From positions 37,883,398 to 37,947,397 of the forward strand of contig CM044869.1 of NCBI GenBank assembly GCA_024500155.1: a DNA stretch of 64,000 nt, read 5' to 3'. The translations under genes and the position numbers were made by a program. Below, in pieces: positions 34,850 through 47,760 of the stretch. Numbering within the stretch: the stretch's first letter is position 1; each line of letters starts with the position of its first letter. Under the pieces are notes generated by a model. The model had not been told where the DNA came from, searched no databases, and saw only the letters and a list, made by a program, of their open reading frames with translations. The stretch is from Chenopodium formosanum (Eukaryota > Streptophyta > Magnoliopsida > Caryophyllales > Amaranthaceae).

Positions 34850-35553
34850 TGAAGGATTTATGTCTTCTTCATGTGCAATTACTAGATATATAAATGGATC
34901 AAATTATGGAGATAATTAAGTTCGTTCATTTGGGTCGTCGTTATATCATAGCTAGAGGTATTAACAATCCTTGGGCTAGTAAAATAGGTCAAAGCACAAT
35001 TGGACGGATCTTATCTATAAGGTCACACAAAGGGCCTAGATCGGGCACAAGAGGACAATGCTCATGATGGGCCTCATCCCCTAGTATGGCCGTCCATATG
35101 GAGTAGTAGGTAGGAGTTTGGGCTTCGTAACCTAGTCTAATATAATAGGGATTATATAAAGACTAGGTGCCTAGGGTTTTGAACAATAATTCAGTGATCA
35201 GTAAGATCAAACCCTAATTAGCAAACATGAAACCTAACACCTCTCATACTCTCTCTCTCACGGCACTTTCTCCTCCCCGGCGCCGGTGTTGGTGGTTCGT
35301 GGTGGTCGGTTTAGTCCATTAAAGGTGGTGATTGTGGTTTTCCTCTTTCACTCGACCAACCCCGTGGACTAAGTAGAGGAGCAACGCTTGGGGCTCTATT
35401 CTCTCCCTGATTTGCCAGTTGAATAGCTTCGTGGAATTCATGCTTAAAAGGTATGATTATATGTCTAGTGTGTTATGCATTCGATCTTGGGATAGGTGCT
35501 TATGAATATGATTCATGTTTTTTTTCTGCATATAGTACCTATAAACTCCTACA
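34850..35553 (+). repeat. 5' LTR of the copia element
   Basis: 704 bases, TGAAGGATTTATG to CTCCTACA. Differs from the 3' LTR by many substitutions and by a segment of about 40-50 bases present only in the 3' copy near 47537-47570, so the insertion is old. Confidence 0.92.
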
Positions 35554-35554
35554 G

Positions 35555-35566
35555 TGGTATCAGAGC
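35555..35566 (+). promoter_or_regulatory. Copia primer-binding site (initiator tRNA-Met)
   Basis: TGGTATCAGAGC, exact match to the plant copia consensus, one base inside the 5' LTR. Confidence 0.95.
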
Positions 35567-36074
35567 GCCTCTTGCATGAACACGCTTGATGATAATAATA
35601 CGATTATTTGAATTCCATATTCTTAATTTTATAATCAATTAAGAGGGAGAAATTAATTTAATTATGGTTCAATTATTATATCTAATGTGATTAAACTTTT
35701 GGAATTGATTAAATGCGATTTAATTATGCTCAAATAACCATGAAGAGGACCGAAAATTTGCCCTAGAGTATTCAAAAATTTCGAACCCTAAACCCTAATA
35801 TTTTCGGATTTTTTTCGAAAATTTTAAGCCCTAAACTATGATTTTGTGCTTGATTTTTTATTTAATTCGATTTGATTCATGTTTCATAATTTTAATTAGA
35901 TTAATTTATGCATAAAAGAGTTTTGTGTATAATCATCGATTTAATTTTAAAAGTTAGAATTAAATTGGGATTAATTTCATGATGAATCCTAATTTTAAAA
36001 TTGAATGGGGATTTAATTTTAATTTGTGGACTGATTTAATTTAATTTTGTTAAATGCTATTTTAATTAAATTAA

Positions 36075-37221
36075 GGGAAATTCTCAATGGTAGCCCTCTG
36101 TTTTTGCTTTTTCTCAATGGTAACCAAATTTTTTTTCAATTATCTTTGGTAGCTCTATACTCTTAAAATTTCCCAATCATAACCTTAATGATATGTTTCT
36201 GTTAAGAATCTGTTAAATCTAACTTTATTATGAAACAAGGTTAACTTTAACATTTAAAAAAAAAAATTTTAAAAAGCAAAAATCTACACTCAGCAGTCAA
36301 CACCCATGAGGCCACGACAACCCACAGGCTACAACCCCCTTCATTTTCCTTTTTTTTTTATAATACATTTTCCATTTTCATTCTCCTTCTATATCTCTCC
36401 TCTTCCTTCAATCTCCAACCTTCCCCTTCCAATTCTTCCTTTAGTGCTTTTCATTTCCCCTCTTTCGTCTTCTTCTTAATTAAAATTTAGGGGTCTTGAT
36501 TTTCTCTATCCTCCTCAAAAATGTTTGTCCAGTATAGATGCTTCGTAGGATTGTCTATGGCCTTAGGCCACCACTGACCAAGGCTTGAGCCAAGCTTTCC
36601 CTCAGTTCATGGATATCGTTGATTTGAAGGTTTTGTTCTCATCAAAAAATTGAGTTTGTTCGATTTTAATGAGATGTAAAAATTGAGTAATAGGTGAGAG
36701 AAAAATGGGGTTGGAATGGAAGAAGCAGGAATGAAGGGAGATGTGATTGAGGAATCCACCATCAATGGAGAGGATTGAATAGTGTTTTGACTTTTTGAGG
36801 TGGGATTAGAGAGGAGGGATCTGTGAGAAGCACTAAAATGAAAGAGAGAGAAAATAAGATTGTGAGAAAGAAGAAGAAAGGATGAGGAAGAAGGTAAGTG
36901 TAGAAAAATGGAGGGTATGAAAAGAGATATTTTCATATCATTAAAGATGGAGCTGAGGTTCAAATTAAAAATGGCGTTTTGAAGCTTAGTGGTAAAGTTA
37001 ACTAAGTTGGGGACTTGGGAAAGAGGGGTTGAAGAAGGTGGGTTGATATGACTAACCATAGTTAATAAAAGTTAAATTTAACAGATTTTTAAAAGAAAAA
37101 ACACCATTATGGTTACGGTTGAGAAGTTGTGAAAGTATGTGGCTATCAAAGATAATTGAAAAAAAAAATTGGTTACCATTAAGAAAAAGCAAAAACAGGG
37201 GGCTACCATTGAGAATTTCCC
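36075..37221. mobile_element. Mutator-type MITE 1 (1147 bp) with long TIRs and perfect 9-bp TSD
   Basis: Ends GGGAAATTCTCAATGGTAGC and its inverse, TIRs at least 85 bases, flanked by identical TTAAATTAA (36066-36074 and 37222-37230). The left TIR consists of four 30-base units starting at 36081, 36111, 36141 and 36171, with the shared core TCAATGGTA(A/G)C degrading inward. No transposase. The open frame on the minus strand at 36607-37059 is low-complexity and not supported. Confidence 0.92.
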
Positions 37222-37261
37222 TTAAATTAAAAACCAAAAAAAAAAAAATAAAATAAAATTA

Positions 37262-37580
37262 AGGTAGCCGACAGCCACGACTGGGTGGCACAGCCACGGT
37301 GGCTGCCGACCAAGTGGTCAGTCTAGAGGGAGGACAGGAGGTTTGGGGTGGCTATGGGCAATAGCTGGGCTGCTACTGTTGCCGCTGCCTTGCGCGGCAG
37401 TGGCTTCTGTAAAGCAGCCAGCCACCGTGGCTAGCCAAGGCTGGCCGTGCACGGTGGCCTACAGTCTCAACAGTAGTTGCTGCCATGCTGCTGCCTTGCG
37501 GCAGTGGCTGCTGTCCAAGGCAGCTAGCCACCGTGGCTAGCTTCGGGTAGCCAACCACGGTGGCCGGTGTGTGTGGCACG
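37262..37580. repeat. GC-rich palindromic array in the copia leader
   Basis: At least five copies of the self-complementary core CCACGGTGGC/GCCACCGTGGC (for example near 37294, 37422, 37450, 37527, 37555), mixed with GCTGCTGCCTTGCGG pieces, in an otherwise very AT-rich leader between the PBS and gag. Open frames on both strands here are by-products. Confidence 0.85.
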
Positions 37581-38992
37581 TTTTTTCAAAAAAAAATTAT
37601 TTTGTTTTAAAAATATTTCAAGATAAAATTTTGATTTATTTTAGGATAAAATTATTTGATTTGAGATAAAATCTTGTGTTAAGATAAAATCAAATATTCA
37701 AAAGTTGATTTATTTGATATTATCCATATTTAAAGTTGTTAAATTTGGTGATTATCCATAATTAAAGTGTTTAATTTTGGATAATATTTGTTAGGATGAG
37801 CATATTCCAAAAGGATAATAATTGATTTAAATATTGTGATTATCCCATAACTAGATTAGGATATAATTAATTCTAAATTTATTTGATTGGCTAGTAATTA
37901 GGATAGAATCTCCTAAAGTTGTTATAATAATCATGGAAGATTAAATATGATTTATCTTTCTAGATTAAAATATTATTTGATTCTATCTCATGCCTAAATT
38001 AAAATATTTGATATTTTATAATTGGTCATGAATAATATTTGATATTATCTAATTATGATTTAAAATATGAGATATTTTAGGAAATGCGTTGCCTTAATTA
38101 TAAACATTCGATGTTGTAGTTTAGACAAGCATGCTAAGTGAGTTATTATATGGAACTTTTATATAATACATGATATTATGTTGTTATATATAGACTAGTA
38201 TGACCCATAGATTCTAAATATGATCTACGAATCGTGATGTATTTTTGTAATCTAAATACGGTCTGCGAACCGTAAATAAAAGTTATAAAAGTTAAGTATT
38301 TTTGTAACTTTTATTTAAAGAAAATAGATTAGTTATTTAAATAGTTTAGTCCAAAGAAGCTCATGAAGTGAAGGCCCAAAGGAGCAAGGTGGATAGAGAT
38401 CCATGAAGGTTCAAGTGGGAGCATTTTCATTTCTAGTTTTCTTAGTACTAAGGGGTCATACTATGTCATGTTTTATTGAATTAGTAGATTATGCATGTTA
38501 GATTTTATTTATGTTGATTGATGATGCGCTAGAGTTCATTAAATAATCACAACATAATAAATCTAGGTCCTAGTAATATTGAGATTGCTTTTCCAATTAA
38601 AAACCCAACAAACCTTCGATGATTAATGATAGGTCATGCCAAAGCTGGGTGTCATTTTATCTCTTGGGAGACTTGGGGAAAATCAAGTTTTACAATTTTT
38701 ATTGATTATGCTCAACAAGGTTACCTAAAGAGTTTAGAACCTTGAAGCAAAGGGTAATAATTAAACATGTGATGGTTAATTATTCAACCAAGAGTTATAA
38801 GAGTTGTAATCAGTAAAAAGTTTACTCACCTTGAAAATGTAATGGTTGATGATATGGCCAAAGTCCGGTCAATTATTGCACAAATAAAGGATCTTGGAAT
38901 CACTTAAAAGCAAAATTCACCAATTTAATTCGTTTATGGTACTTTAATTTTAATTAAACATAATTATTAAACTTTGCCTTATTTTGACATAG

Positions 38993-39790
38993 ATGGGTAG
39001 CCGTAACAATGACAACAACATTTACAATCTACGACCATTCCTTGAGAAGGGTAGGTTGACAGGAGATAACTTTTCCAATTTGGAAAGGATGCTAAGACTT
39101 GTTCTGAAATCAGAAGGTAGAGAGGATGTCATTGACACCCCATTGCCAGGACCTTTGCCAGAAGATGCTATAGCGGCAGAGATCCGTAAGCGCAAGGAAG
39201 TGCTTGACAGGGCTGTGCCTATCACTTGCTTAATGATTGCTTCTATGGAGCCTAGTCTTCAAAAGTGTTTTGAGGACCAGGATGCATATAGTATCATGCA
39301 AGAAGTCAAAGCTTTGTTTAAGAAACAGGCTAGAGTTGAAAGGTATGAGCTCCATCGAGAGATTCTGGATTGTAAGATGGAGAAGGGTACCACAGTTCAT
39401 GATCATGTTGTCAAAATGATCAGCCTTATTCAAAATATGGAAAAACTGGGGCACCCATATAGTAATGAGATGGAAACAGACATCATTCTCCACTTACTTC
39501 CAGAGACTTTCAATCAGTTTATCATGAACTTTCACATGTTTGACGCTACAAGGACTATGAATGAGTTGCATGCTATGTTGGTTACTGCTGAAAAGCAAAT
39601 CCCTAGGGAACCTAAGAAAGAGGTTCTTATGGTTCAAAAGGGAAAAGGGTTTAGGGTTTAAGAAGAAGGGGGAAAAGGCTAAGGGCAAGGGCAAGAAACT
39701 TGCCAAGGCTCCTGAGAAGCCTAAGGCGACTCCAAGAAGAAGGGGCATTGGAAGCGCAATTGCCACAAATACCTTGACTTCCTCAAGAAG
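38993..39790 (+). pseudogene. Copia gag (capsid plus degraded zinc knuckle)
   Basis: Open for 222 codons: MGSRNNDNNIYNLRPFLEKG, WYxxL-type copia capsid region (QDAYSIMQEVKALFKKQARV, LHREILDCKMEKGTTVHDHV, IILHLLPETFNQFIMNFHM). A frame change near 39650 is followed by Lys-rich sequence and the second half of a CCHC knuckle (KKGHWKRNCHKYLDFLKK) in another frame. The start codon follows a long leader. Not functional because of the frame change; otherwise the best preserved copia gene here. Confidence 0.85.
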
Positions 39791-39944
39791 AATGGAGCAT
39801 CAACCTAAGGTATTATGTTATGAACATTTTAACTTTCACTTAGGTATGTGATACCAAGTTGCAGTGCTTACATTATTAATGTTGTGCAGAAGCTGCAAAG
39901 AAGTGAGGCTAGCAAGGAAATGGAGCTTAAGGGTGCACTAGAAG

Positions 39945-42900
39945 CAGTGGCGGATCCAGGATTCAGACAATGGGGGTACAAACTCAATAAAAAGCAGAAA
40001 AATAATTCAATAGAAAAAAAAATATTCAATACCAATAAAAATTACAAAATTCATATTACAAATAATGAAAAGACAAAGATTACATAAGTGACACATTAAA
40101 TCTTACAAATGCATACGACGAGTTTGCATAACTTGAAAGCGATTAATTATATCATCATCACTAACTTGAAAAAACAAGTCCCTCTCAATAAATGTAACTA
40201 AACAATCATTCATAAATTGGTCACCCATACTATTCCGCAATTTGTTTTTCATAGTAGTCATCGAGGAAAAAACCCTTTCCACACTTGCGGTTGCTACGGG
40301 AAGAATCAACGCTAGTTTTAAAAGTAAGTAAACTAGCTTATAATCTTCATGTTTCTCGGTTTCAATTAACTTCATGGAAAGCTCCCTAAGATCTTAGACA
40401 TCTTGAAACCTTTCATCATTTCGCATGTCACCAACAAAAAAATCAAGCTCAAAGGCTAGAGTTATCAAATCATTTTTCGAGAACTCATTTGGATATAATT
40501 GGCAAGTCTAACCAATTTGCACTCATCAAAATCTGCAAAAGAATTAAGTGGACTCAAACAAGCCATACAAGAAAGTAACTCCATGTTTGCCTCATTGAAC
40601 CTATTGTTGAGCTCTTGAAGTTGCAAATCAGTGATAGATAGAAACATTTCAATACGAAAACGATGAAGATTTGTAGCTTTTGCAAAGAAGCATTTTGATC
40701 TTCCACGGGGTTCATATATACCATTCATATCGGGAACTACAATGTCATGTTAAGCGCAAAAGGAACGTACCTTATTAATAAAGTTTCCCCATCTATGATC
40801 TCTCATTCTTTGCAAACGTTCCTTAGTTAAAGAAACAAGAGTCATGGCATTAACAATATTTATGTCCTTTCTTTGCAAATCTTGACTTAACACATCTGTG
40901 TAACCAAATATTTCAAGCATTAACTGTGTTATGAAAACAAATTCAAAAGACTCAAATGTAGCCATAATAGTTCTAGCCTTTCCACGGTCTTCTCCATAAA
41001 TGGGGTTGTTTCCAATTTTCTCAAGTACCTTCATGATTGTGGAATACAAAGTAGTGACATTCAAAAGAGTTTTGTAGTGTGACCCCCAACGAGTTGCACC
41101 CGGCCTCTTTAAACCAAGTTCTTGGTTTAACCTTGTCCACTCTCAATTTCACCCAATTCTAATGCTTGTAACACTTCTTGAGCTTGAATTTCTCTAAGCA
41201 TTTCTCTACGCTTACAAGAAACCCCAATAACATTCAACAAATAGCCAAGTTGTTCAAATAGCCAAATGCAATCATCATTATCCTTAGCAACCGCAACAAG
41301 AGTCAATTGAAGTTGATGTGCAAAACAATGAACATAATAAGCAAAGAAAGTTTCATTCTTGATCAAAGTTTTAAGCCAATTTATCTCACCCCTCATATTG
41401 CTAGCACCATCATAACCTTGACCACGAACTCTAGACAAACTCAATGAATACTCCATAAGTAAAGACTCAATTGCTTGCTTAAGTGACAAAGAAGTGGTAT
41501 CCTCAACATGCACAATCCCGATAAAATGTTCACAAACCCTCCCTTTTTTATTAACATAGCGCAAGCAAAGAGCTAGTTGTTCCTTTTGAGAAATATCACT
41601 AGACTCATCTGCCAATATCGTAAAATAATCATCACCAAGCTCTTCAATAATAAGCCTAGTAGTTTCTTTGGCACATGAATTTATTAGCTCTTTTTAATAG
41701 AAGGAGATGTCATTTGATTGTTTCCAGGAGCATTTTTTAAGACAACACTATGAACATTAACATTATTCTCAACAAGCCATGATAAAAGCTCAAGAAAATT
41801 GCCTCTGTTATTGGAATCCTCACTCTCATCATGACCACGAAATGCTAGACCTTGTTGTAAAAGAAATCTTAAACATTTAAGTGAATAGGTAATGCGGGAT
41901 TTATAAACACTAGCAAGTTCAAAATTTTGAGAGTCAATTGATTCAATAATTGATGCCTTTGGTCTGATGAAAAAATTATATTTTTCTTGAGCTTCATTAT
42001 GATAACTTCTAAAACCCTCAACATGTCTGTCAAATCTAGCAGGTTTATTCCAACCCCTAAACCCTTCATTCACAATAGCATCCCCTCTTGGAAAAATAGT
42101 TTTATCTCTGAACAAGTAACAACTAAAACAAAAGGCAGCATCCATTTCAACACTATACTCAAGCCAAGCATACTTGTCAAACCAAGAAACGCTAAAGCGA
42201 CGCATACCTTCTAATTCACGCTGAGGAAAATCATGTGTACGCGGCTGACAAGCCTTTTTGAGAATGTATCCTCTCCTTACAACATCTCGATCATTGGGAG
42301 GATAAGAGCAGATTGGCTTTCTTTTTTCGGGGTCATGTGGAATAAGCTCAACATCATAAATAGCTTCCTCACAAGCAGTTCTTGCTGTACTGTAAGGTGT
42401 ATTTTCAGCCCTTTCTTGTTTAATTTCTTCCTCAATTGGAGGATTTGGAGCAGCAGGGACTTCATGCTCCATGGTCTCCATCTCCTCACCAACAAATCCA
42501 TCGACTTCTTGCTCATTATCATTTATTGGAGGCTCTTGTGATGGTTGTGAGCTTGGAGAAGATGCAGTACAAGATTTATGTGATTTCCCTCCATCTCCCT
42601 TCCAAAAGTATTCTAAACTTTTGTTTTTCATCCTACAATTCTGTCAAATTTGTACAAAATTTTGGCATGAATTGCATATAAAATTAAATTAACCTAACTT
42701 AATTAAACAATTCATCAATGAGTAAAGCAATTAATTCAACATAATCTAAGTAATCTAACAAGCAGTAAAGCAACTAATTCAACTTATTCACGTATTCAAC
42801 AGTTCAACTAATCAACTACCAAATTGAAAAATTAAAACTAATTTAGTAATTCAACAAATCAACAAACCAAAATTAATAAACAAGTAAACAGAATGACAAT

Positions 42901-43366
42901 GACATATAAATTGTAAAATTAAAAGTTGGATTGTAGGAACTTATTCAAGGATTCAACTATTAAATTGACATAATGAAAGCACTTACCGTGAGAATCACTT
43001 GTAGGAACTAATTCAATAATTAAGCCACTGCCGGTTTTCCGGAGAATCACTTGAGTGGGATAAGGCGGTGAGGTGCTGCTGAGCAATCGGAGGAGACGGA
43101 GGAATTTTAGATCTAGGTTTTCTGGTTTTGTACTTAAAGTGTGAATTGGGGAAGTGAGGAGAGAGAGCATGTTTTTTATTTGAATTGAGTCCTTTTTTTT
43201 TTGTTATTTACTTGTTTATGGGGACTGACAGGTGACAGCTATAGCATTTAATATTTTAACCAAAAAAACCGAGTATCTAAGAGAACAAGTCTCTTTTACT
43301 ATTACTTTTTTTTTCCAGAATGGGGGTACAGCTGTAACTCTATGTACCCCCCTGGATCCACCACTG
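39945..43366 (-). mobile_element. hAT DNA transposon (3.4 kb) with near-complete transposase
   Basis: TIRs CAGTGGCGGATCCAGGA and, inverted, CAGTGGTGGATCCAGGG. 8-bp target duplication ACTAGAAG/ACTAAAAG (7 of 8) at 39937-39944 and 43367-43374. It inserted into the copia protease region just after gag. The transposase occupies most of the element on the minus strand. Confidence 0.95.
40103..42631 (-). pseudogene. hAT transposase, zinc-finger MYM-type-1-like (TTF finger, DUF4371, hAT dimerisation)
   Basis: Starts MKNKSLEYFWKGDGG at 42631. A low-complexity N-terminus, then a TTF-type zinc finger (PRTHDFPQRELEGMRRFSVS, FCFSCYLFRD, AIVNEGFRGW), DUF4371/RNase H-like core (LADESSDISQKEQLALCLRY, GYDGASNMRGEINWLK, AYYVHCFAHQLQL, ATRWGSHYKTLL), and C-terminal dimerisation region (LALILPVATASVERVFSSM, then MKNKLRNSMGDQFMNDCL). 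About 830 codons in all. Broken by a frame change near 41685, a stop or frame change near 41126 and 41064, a stop near 40748, and further breaks near 40465 and 40400. Core Asp and the ATRW and SVERVFS motifs are still readable, so decay is moderate. Confidence 0.92.
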
Positions 43367-43374
43367 ACTAAAAG

Positions 43375-46290
43375 TGTTCGAGTGGCCAAGAAAAGCTTCA
43401 CAATTTTAATTTCTAAATATTTTTATGATGATTTTAGACAATTTTCGTTTGTTTATGAGACAATATTTCGGTTTTCTTGTTAAGATACTGATTGTTTTAC
43501 TTGGCTTGGACAAGTGTTGATCCATGACCAAGGTAATAAAATTGTTTTCATTTATGCTAGATAGGAGTTAATTTTGTTTTATGACATTGATATAAGTAGA
43601 TCACAAAAGCAAAATTAGATGATTTAAGACAAACTTACTTATAACAAAGTAAGATTAGGTCACATAAACCATTTGCACATCCAAATATTACAATTGGATG
43701 GACTCTTACTCTTTTTTTTTTATTATGAATCACTTGAGAATTAAAAGTCATGCTTGTAAGGTAAGATGACCAAGTCGCCTTTCAGTTAAAAGGGTAAAAG
43801 AGCTAAAATGACCTTGTGGAACTCATACATATGATGTGTGTGGACCAATAAGTTCAAAGTTGGCAAAGAGATTTAACTATTTCATTACTTTTACTAACGA
43901 CTTAAGTAAATATGTCTATAATTACTTAATGAAGTAAAGCTTGGAATCATTGAAATGTTCAAGAATTCCAGAATGAAATGTAAAATCAGTTTGAGATAAA
44001 CAAATAAACACCACAATATGATTGTTGTGAAAATTATTTAACTCAAAATTAATGATCATCTAAAGGGAATTGTTGAATTAATTCACAATGCAGAACACTA
44101 CAATTAATAATGTATGTTAAAAGCATGAATCAAACTTTGCTTACAATGGTTCGATCCAAGATCAACTTTATGATTTACAAATATCATTTTGAGGATATAC
44201 ATTAGAACAACAATTGCGAATGTACTAAACAGAAACTCAATCAAAGCAATTAAAAAGACATCATAAGAGTTATGAATTGGAAATGTTCCAAAAGTTGTCT
44301 TTTCTAAATAGGATAAAGGGTTATGAAATCAATGTAAAATGTTTACAATGATGACATAATAGACCCTAAATCAGATAAATAGTTCTTCGTGGGTTTTCCC
44401 GTGGAATCTAAGAGGTATTATTCCTATAATCGCGTAGATAACAAAGTGTTTAATTTGTTGCTCGCGATAGTGACTTTATAGAAAGAAATCTCTTCCTACA
44501 AAGCCAAGTGGGAGTAAAGGTAGATCTCAAAGAATAGATTTGAGACGAGCAACAAATGGATATGAATAACACCACATCAGAGACGAGGGTGCATGAAGTC
44601 AGCTAATTGATAATCCATGTGTTGAAACAAGCTAATTCAAATAGCAAGGCTTCTATCGTCCCATTTGAATGAAAGGCTTCAAAGAGTTGAAGAGAATAAT
44701 TCTATTGTTTCTCATACCTATCGTAGGTCGCTTAGGATCAAAACAAACAGTTTGTTGAAATTCTGAGAAAAGGTGGATTCTAAAATTTTCATATTGGAAT
44801 GGTTAGAACCAATACCCTACAAGCAAGCTTTGGTAAGCACCAACTCAGGAAGTGGCTTAAAGCCATGAAATCCAAAATGGACTTCATGTCTGTAAAGATG
44901 TATTAGTCCATGATAGTCTTACAAATGGGTTCAAACTTATTAGCTGCGTAAGCTTATTCGGATTCTTCTAGTGATTGCTGATTTCGATTACGAAGTTTAG
45001 CATTGGATATCAAAATCACCTTCTTGAAATGTTCTTGATGGAAGATATGTATATGATACAACCTAAGGGTTTTGAAAATTCCTAGAAAGTTTTGCAAACT
45101 TCAGAAATTCATTTAATGGATTGAAGTAAGCATCAGGGAGTTAGAACATTCGTTTCAACAAGGCAATCAAACAGTTTGATTTCCTCAATAAACGGAAAAG
45201 GAATCTTATAGAGACCAGAAGTTTAGTGGGAGAAATTGGTCTTCTTAGTCTTGTATGTAGATGACATACAGTTCATATGAAATGACATATCAATGCTTGA
45301 ATCAGTCAAGTAAGGGTTAAGGAGTTATTTCCTTATGAAAGACTTAGTAGATGTTGAGTACATATTGGGAATCAAGATCCACGAAATGAATCTTGAAGAA
45401 TGATTGGACTTAATCAAGATACTAATGTTGATAAGGTTCTTGACAAGTTCAATATACAAGACTCTAAGAGAGGATATCTTCCCATGTCTCATAGTATTAC
45501 GCTCAGTAAAACTCAGTGCCTTCAAAAGCTAATAGAGTTAAGTCGTATGGATAGTGTACCTTATGATTTTGCAAAAGGGTCCATTATATGTGCCATGATG
45601 TGTACAAAGAAAGATGTTACATATGACTTGTGCATGTGTAATAGGTTTCAAGTAAATTTAGAATAAGCATACTAAAAGCGACTAAGAACAAATCCCTGAG
45701 TACTTGTGAAGGACTAAAGGAATGTTTCTAGTTTATGATGGCAAAAGTGAACAAGTTGTTAAAAGGTTATACGGATACAAGTTTTCCAAACAGACAAGAT
45801 GACTTTAGATATTGATCTGGATGCATTTTTTGTCTGAATGGAGAAGGACGGTAAGCTTAAAGAGTTCAAAGCATAATGTTGTTGCATACTCAAAGTCAAA
45901 ATATGTGTATTTAGCTACAGTGAAAGTAGTTAAGAAGGAAGTTTGGGTCAAATTATCTTATGACTAAAAGGATACCTTTGCCAAAACAAAGGAGCCAGGG
46001 TCACATCACAAATCCAAACAAATAGATATGAGATATCACCTCGTTTAGGATATTATTGGCAAGCAGCGGGATGCCATGATCTGCAAAGTTAGTATGAGTG
46101 AGAAAATCGCTTATTTACTTATTAAACCCCTTCCACAGACTAAGGTATGAGAGTCATATTAAAGTCTTGGATTGTAGCAAGTCATGTAATTCAAGTTGTG
46201 TATGTTTTGAGAAAACATATTACATAAGGAATGCATATATTTGCAGAATTATGTTTATAAACAGAAATTATATTTCTCTTATTTAATTAT
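43375..46290 (+). pseudogene. Copia pol remnants (integrase, reverse transcriptase, RNase H)
   Basis: Heavily mutated. Readable pieces in order: KMTKSPFS of the GAG-pre-integrase/integrase junction (about 43762), integrase-like text to about 44800, RT active site YVDD (45254-45268), YILGIKIHEMNLEE (45361-45400), IGLNQDTNVDKVLDKFNIQD (45403-45460), GSIICAMMCTKKDVTYDLCM (about 45580-45640), KGYTDTSFPNRQDDF of RNase H (about 45760-45800). Stops occur every few dozen codons. The protease DTG is DTK next to the hAT insertion. Confidence 0.75.
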
Positions 46291-46991
46291 GGTTTTGGAA
46301 ATTAAATAAAATGTCCAAAATAATTATGAATTGATGGGCTCATCAGGTTGATGACCTGGTGAATGAAACCCCACAGGTGAACAAAAATTCATATATTATT
46401 TAAGTTCCTAGTTCGAAATCATTAAAGTGGACATAAATGATTTCAATAAACGGACTAGCATGTAAGAATTGATTGGATATCGTAGTTTCATGGGCTATAG
46501 GGGCATAGTGATGCTCGGTCAATCACTTGGATGTGCATGAATGATGTATAATCGAACTATTGACCTAATTTGAAGTTCAAGTATAGAGCTTCCGGATATA
46601 TTAGTGGATTCCTTTGACATGAGTGGAACATTGATTCTATTCAATGATTGATTTAACTGTGGTACATTCAAACGTCTTCCCATAACTGGAGATTATAAAG
46701 GATATTTCCTGGTTACTTCAAAAGTTGAGTGGGAGCTTTATTGCTACAAGATTATATTGAGTCTACCTATTAAATTAGGGAATGTGTCATGGCTGCTTGA
46801 AGAGGAAGAATTCAGAAAATACGTGGCCGCATTCAAATGTATTACTCAGTAATCATTTGGTTTAGTAATTCGAACTCAGATTTCAAGAAACGATTTGTAG
46901 ATTAATATGATCTCGACATGGGATACAATCATTTTATCAAATCGACACACATTGACTTAAGGAATTTGAATATTGCACACTTGTCTCAGTC

Positions 46992-47001
46992 AAGTGGGAG
47001 A
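46992..47001 (+). promoter_or_regulatory. Copia polypurine tract
   Basis: AAGTGGGAGA immediately before the 3' LTR start (one T between). Confidence 0.75.
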
Positions 47002-47002
47002 T

Positions 47003-47760
47003 TGAAGGATATATGTCTTCGTCATGTGCAATTACTAGATATATAAATGGATCAAATTATGGAAATAATTAAGTTCGTTCATTTGGGTCGTCGTTATATC
47101 ATAACTAAAGGTACTAACGATCTTCGGGCTAGTAAAATAGGCCAAAGCCCAATTGGACGGATCCTATAATTAAGGTCACACAAAGGGCCTAGATCGGGCA
47201 TGAGAGGACGAGGCCCATGATGGGCCTCATCCCCTAGTATGGCCGGCCATATGGAGTAGTATGTAGGAGTTTGGGCTTCGTAACCTAGTCTAATTAAAAT
47301 AGGGATTATATATAGACTAGGTGCCTAGGGTTTTGAACAATACAATTCAGTGATCAGTAAGATCAAACCCTAATTAGGAAACACGAAACCTAACACCTCT
47401 CATACTCTCTCTCTCTCTCACACACAGCACTCTCTCCTTCCCGGCGCCGGTGTTTGTGGTTCATGGTGGTGGTGGTTCGGGGTGGTCGGTTTAGTCCATT
47501 AAAGGTGGTGATCGTGGTTTTCCTCTTTCACTCGACCAATCTAGTATTGGTAAATGGCTCGTTCAAATCTCGTGGACTAAGTAGAGGATCAACGCTTGGG
47601 GCTCTATTCTCTCCCTGATTTTCCAGTCGAATAGCTTCGTGGATTTCACACTTCAAAAGTATGATTATGTGTCTTATGTGTCATGCATGCGATCTTGGGA
47701 TGGGTGCTTATGAATATGATTCATGTTTTTTTCCGCATATAGTACCTATAAACTCCTACA
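47003..47760 (+). repeat. 3' LTR of the copia element
   Basis: 758 bases, TGAAGGATATATG to CTCCTACA, matching 34850-35553 except for substitutions and the extra segment noted there. Confidence 0.92.

Larger units (their letters stand above)
34850..47760 (+). mobile_element. Ty1/copia retrotransposon, full length but degenerate, with a MULE MITE and a hAT nested inside
   Basis: LTRs at 34850-35553 and 47003-47760 begin TGAAGGAT and end CTCCTACA. A perfect 12-base PBS at 35555-35566, a polypurine tract (AAGTGGGAGA, 46992-47001), gag at 38993 onward and pol remnants 43367-46290 all read plus. It lies inside exon sequence of the C48 pseudogene, between the Asp exon and the Cys exon. A clean 5-bp target duplication is not visible (TCTAC left, TTTAT right), suggesting erosion. 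Nested: MULE MITE 36075-37221, hAT 39945-43366. Without them the element would be about 8.3 kb. Confidence 0.9.

Noticed and set aside
36607..37237. 150-codon and 61-codon minus-strand frames
   Set aside because: They lie within MULE MITE 1 and run into its TIR; composition is Ser/Phe/Leu-rich low complexity and no domain is recognisable.
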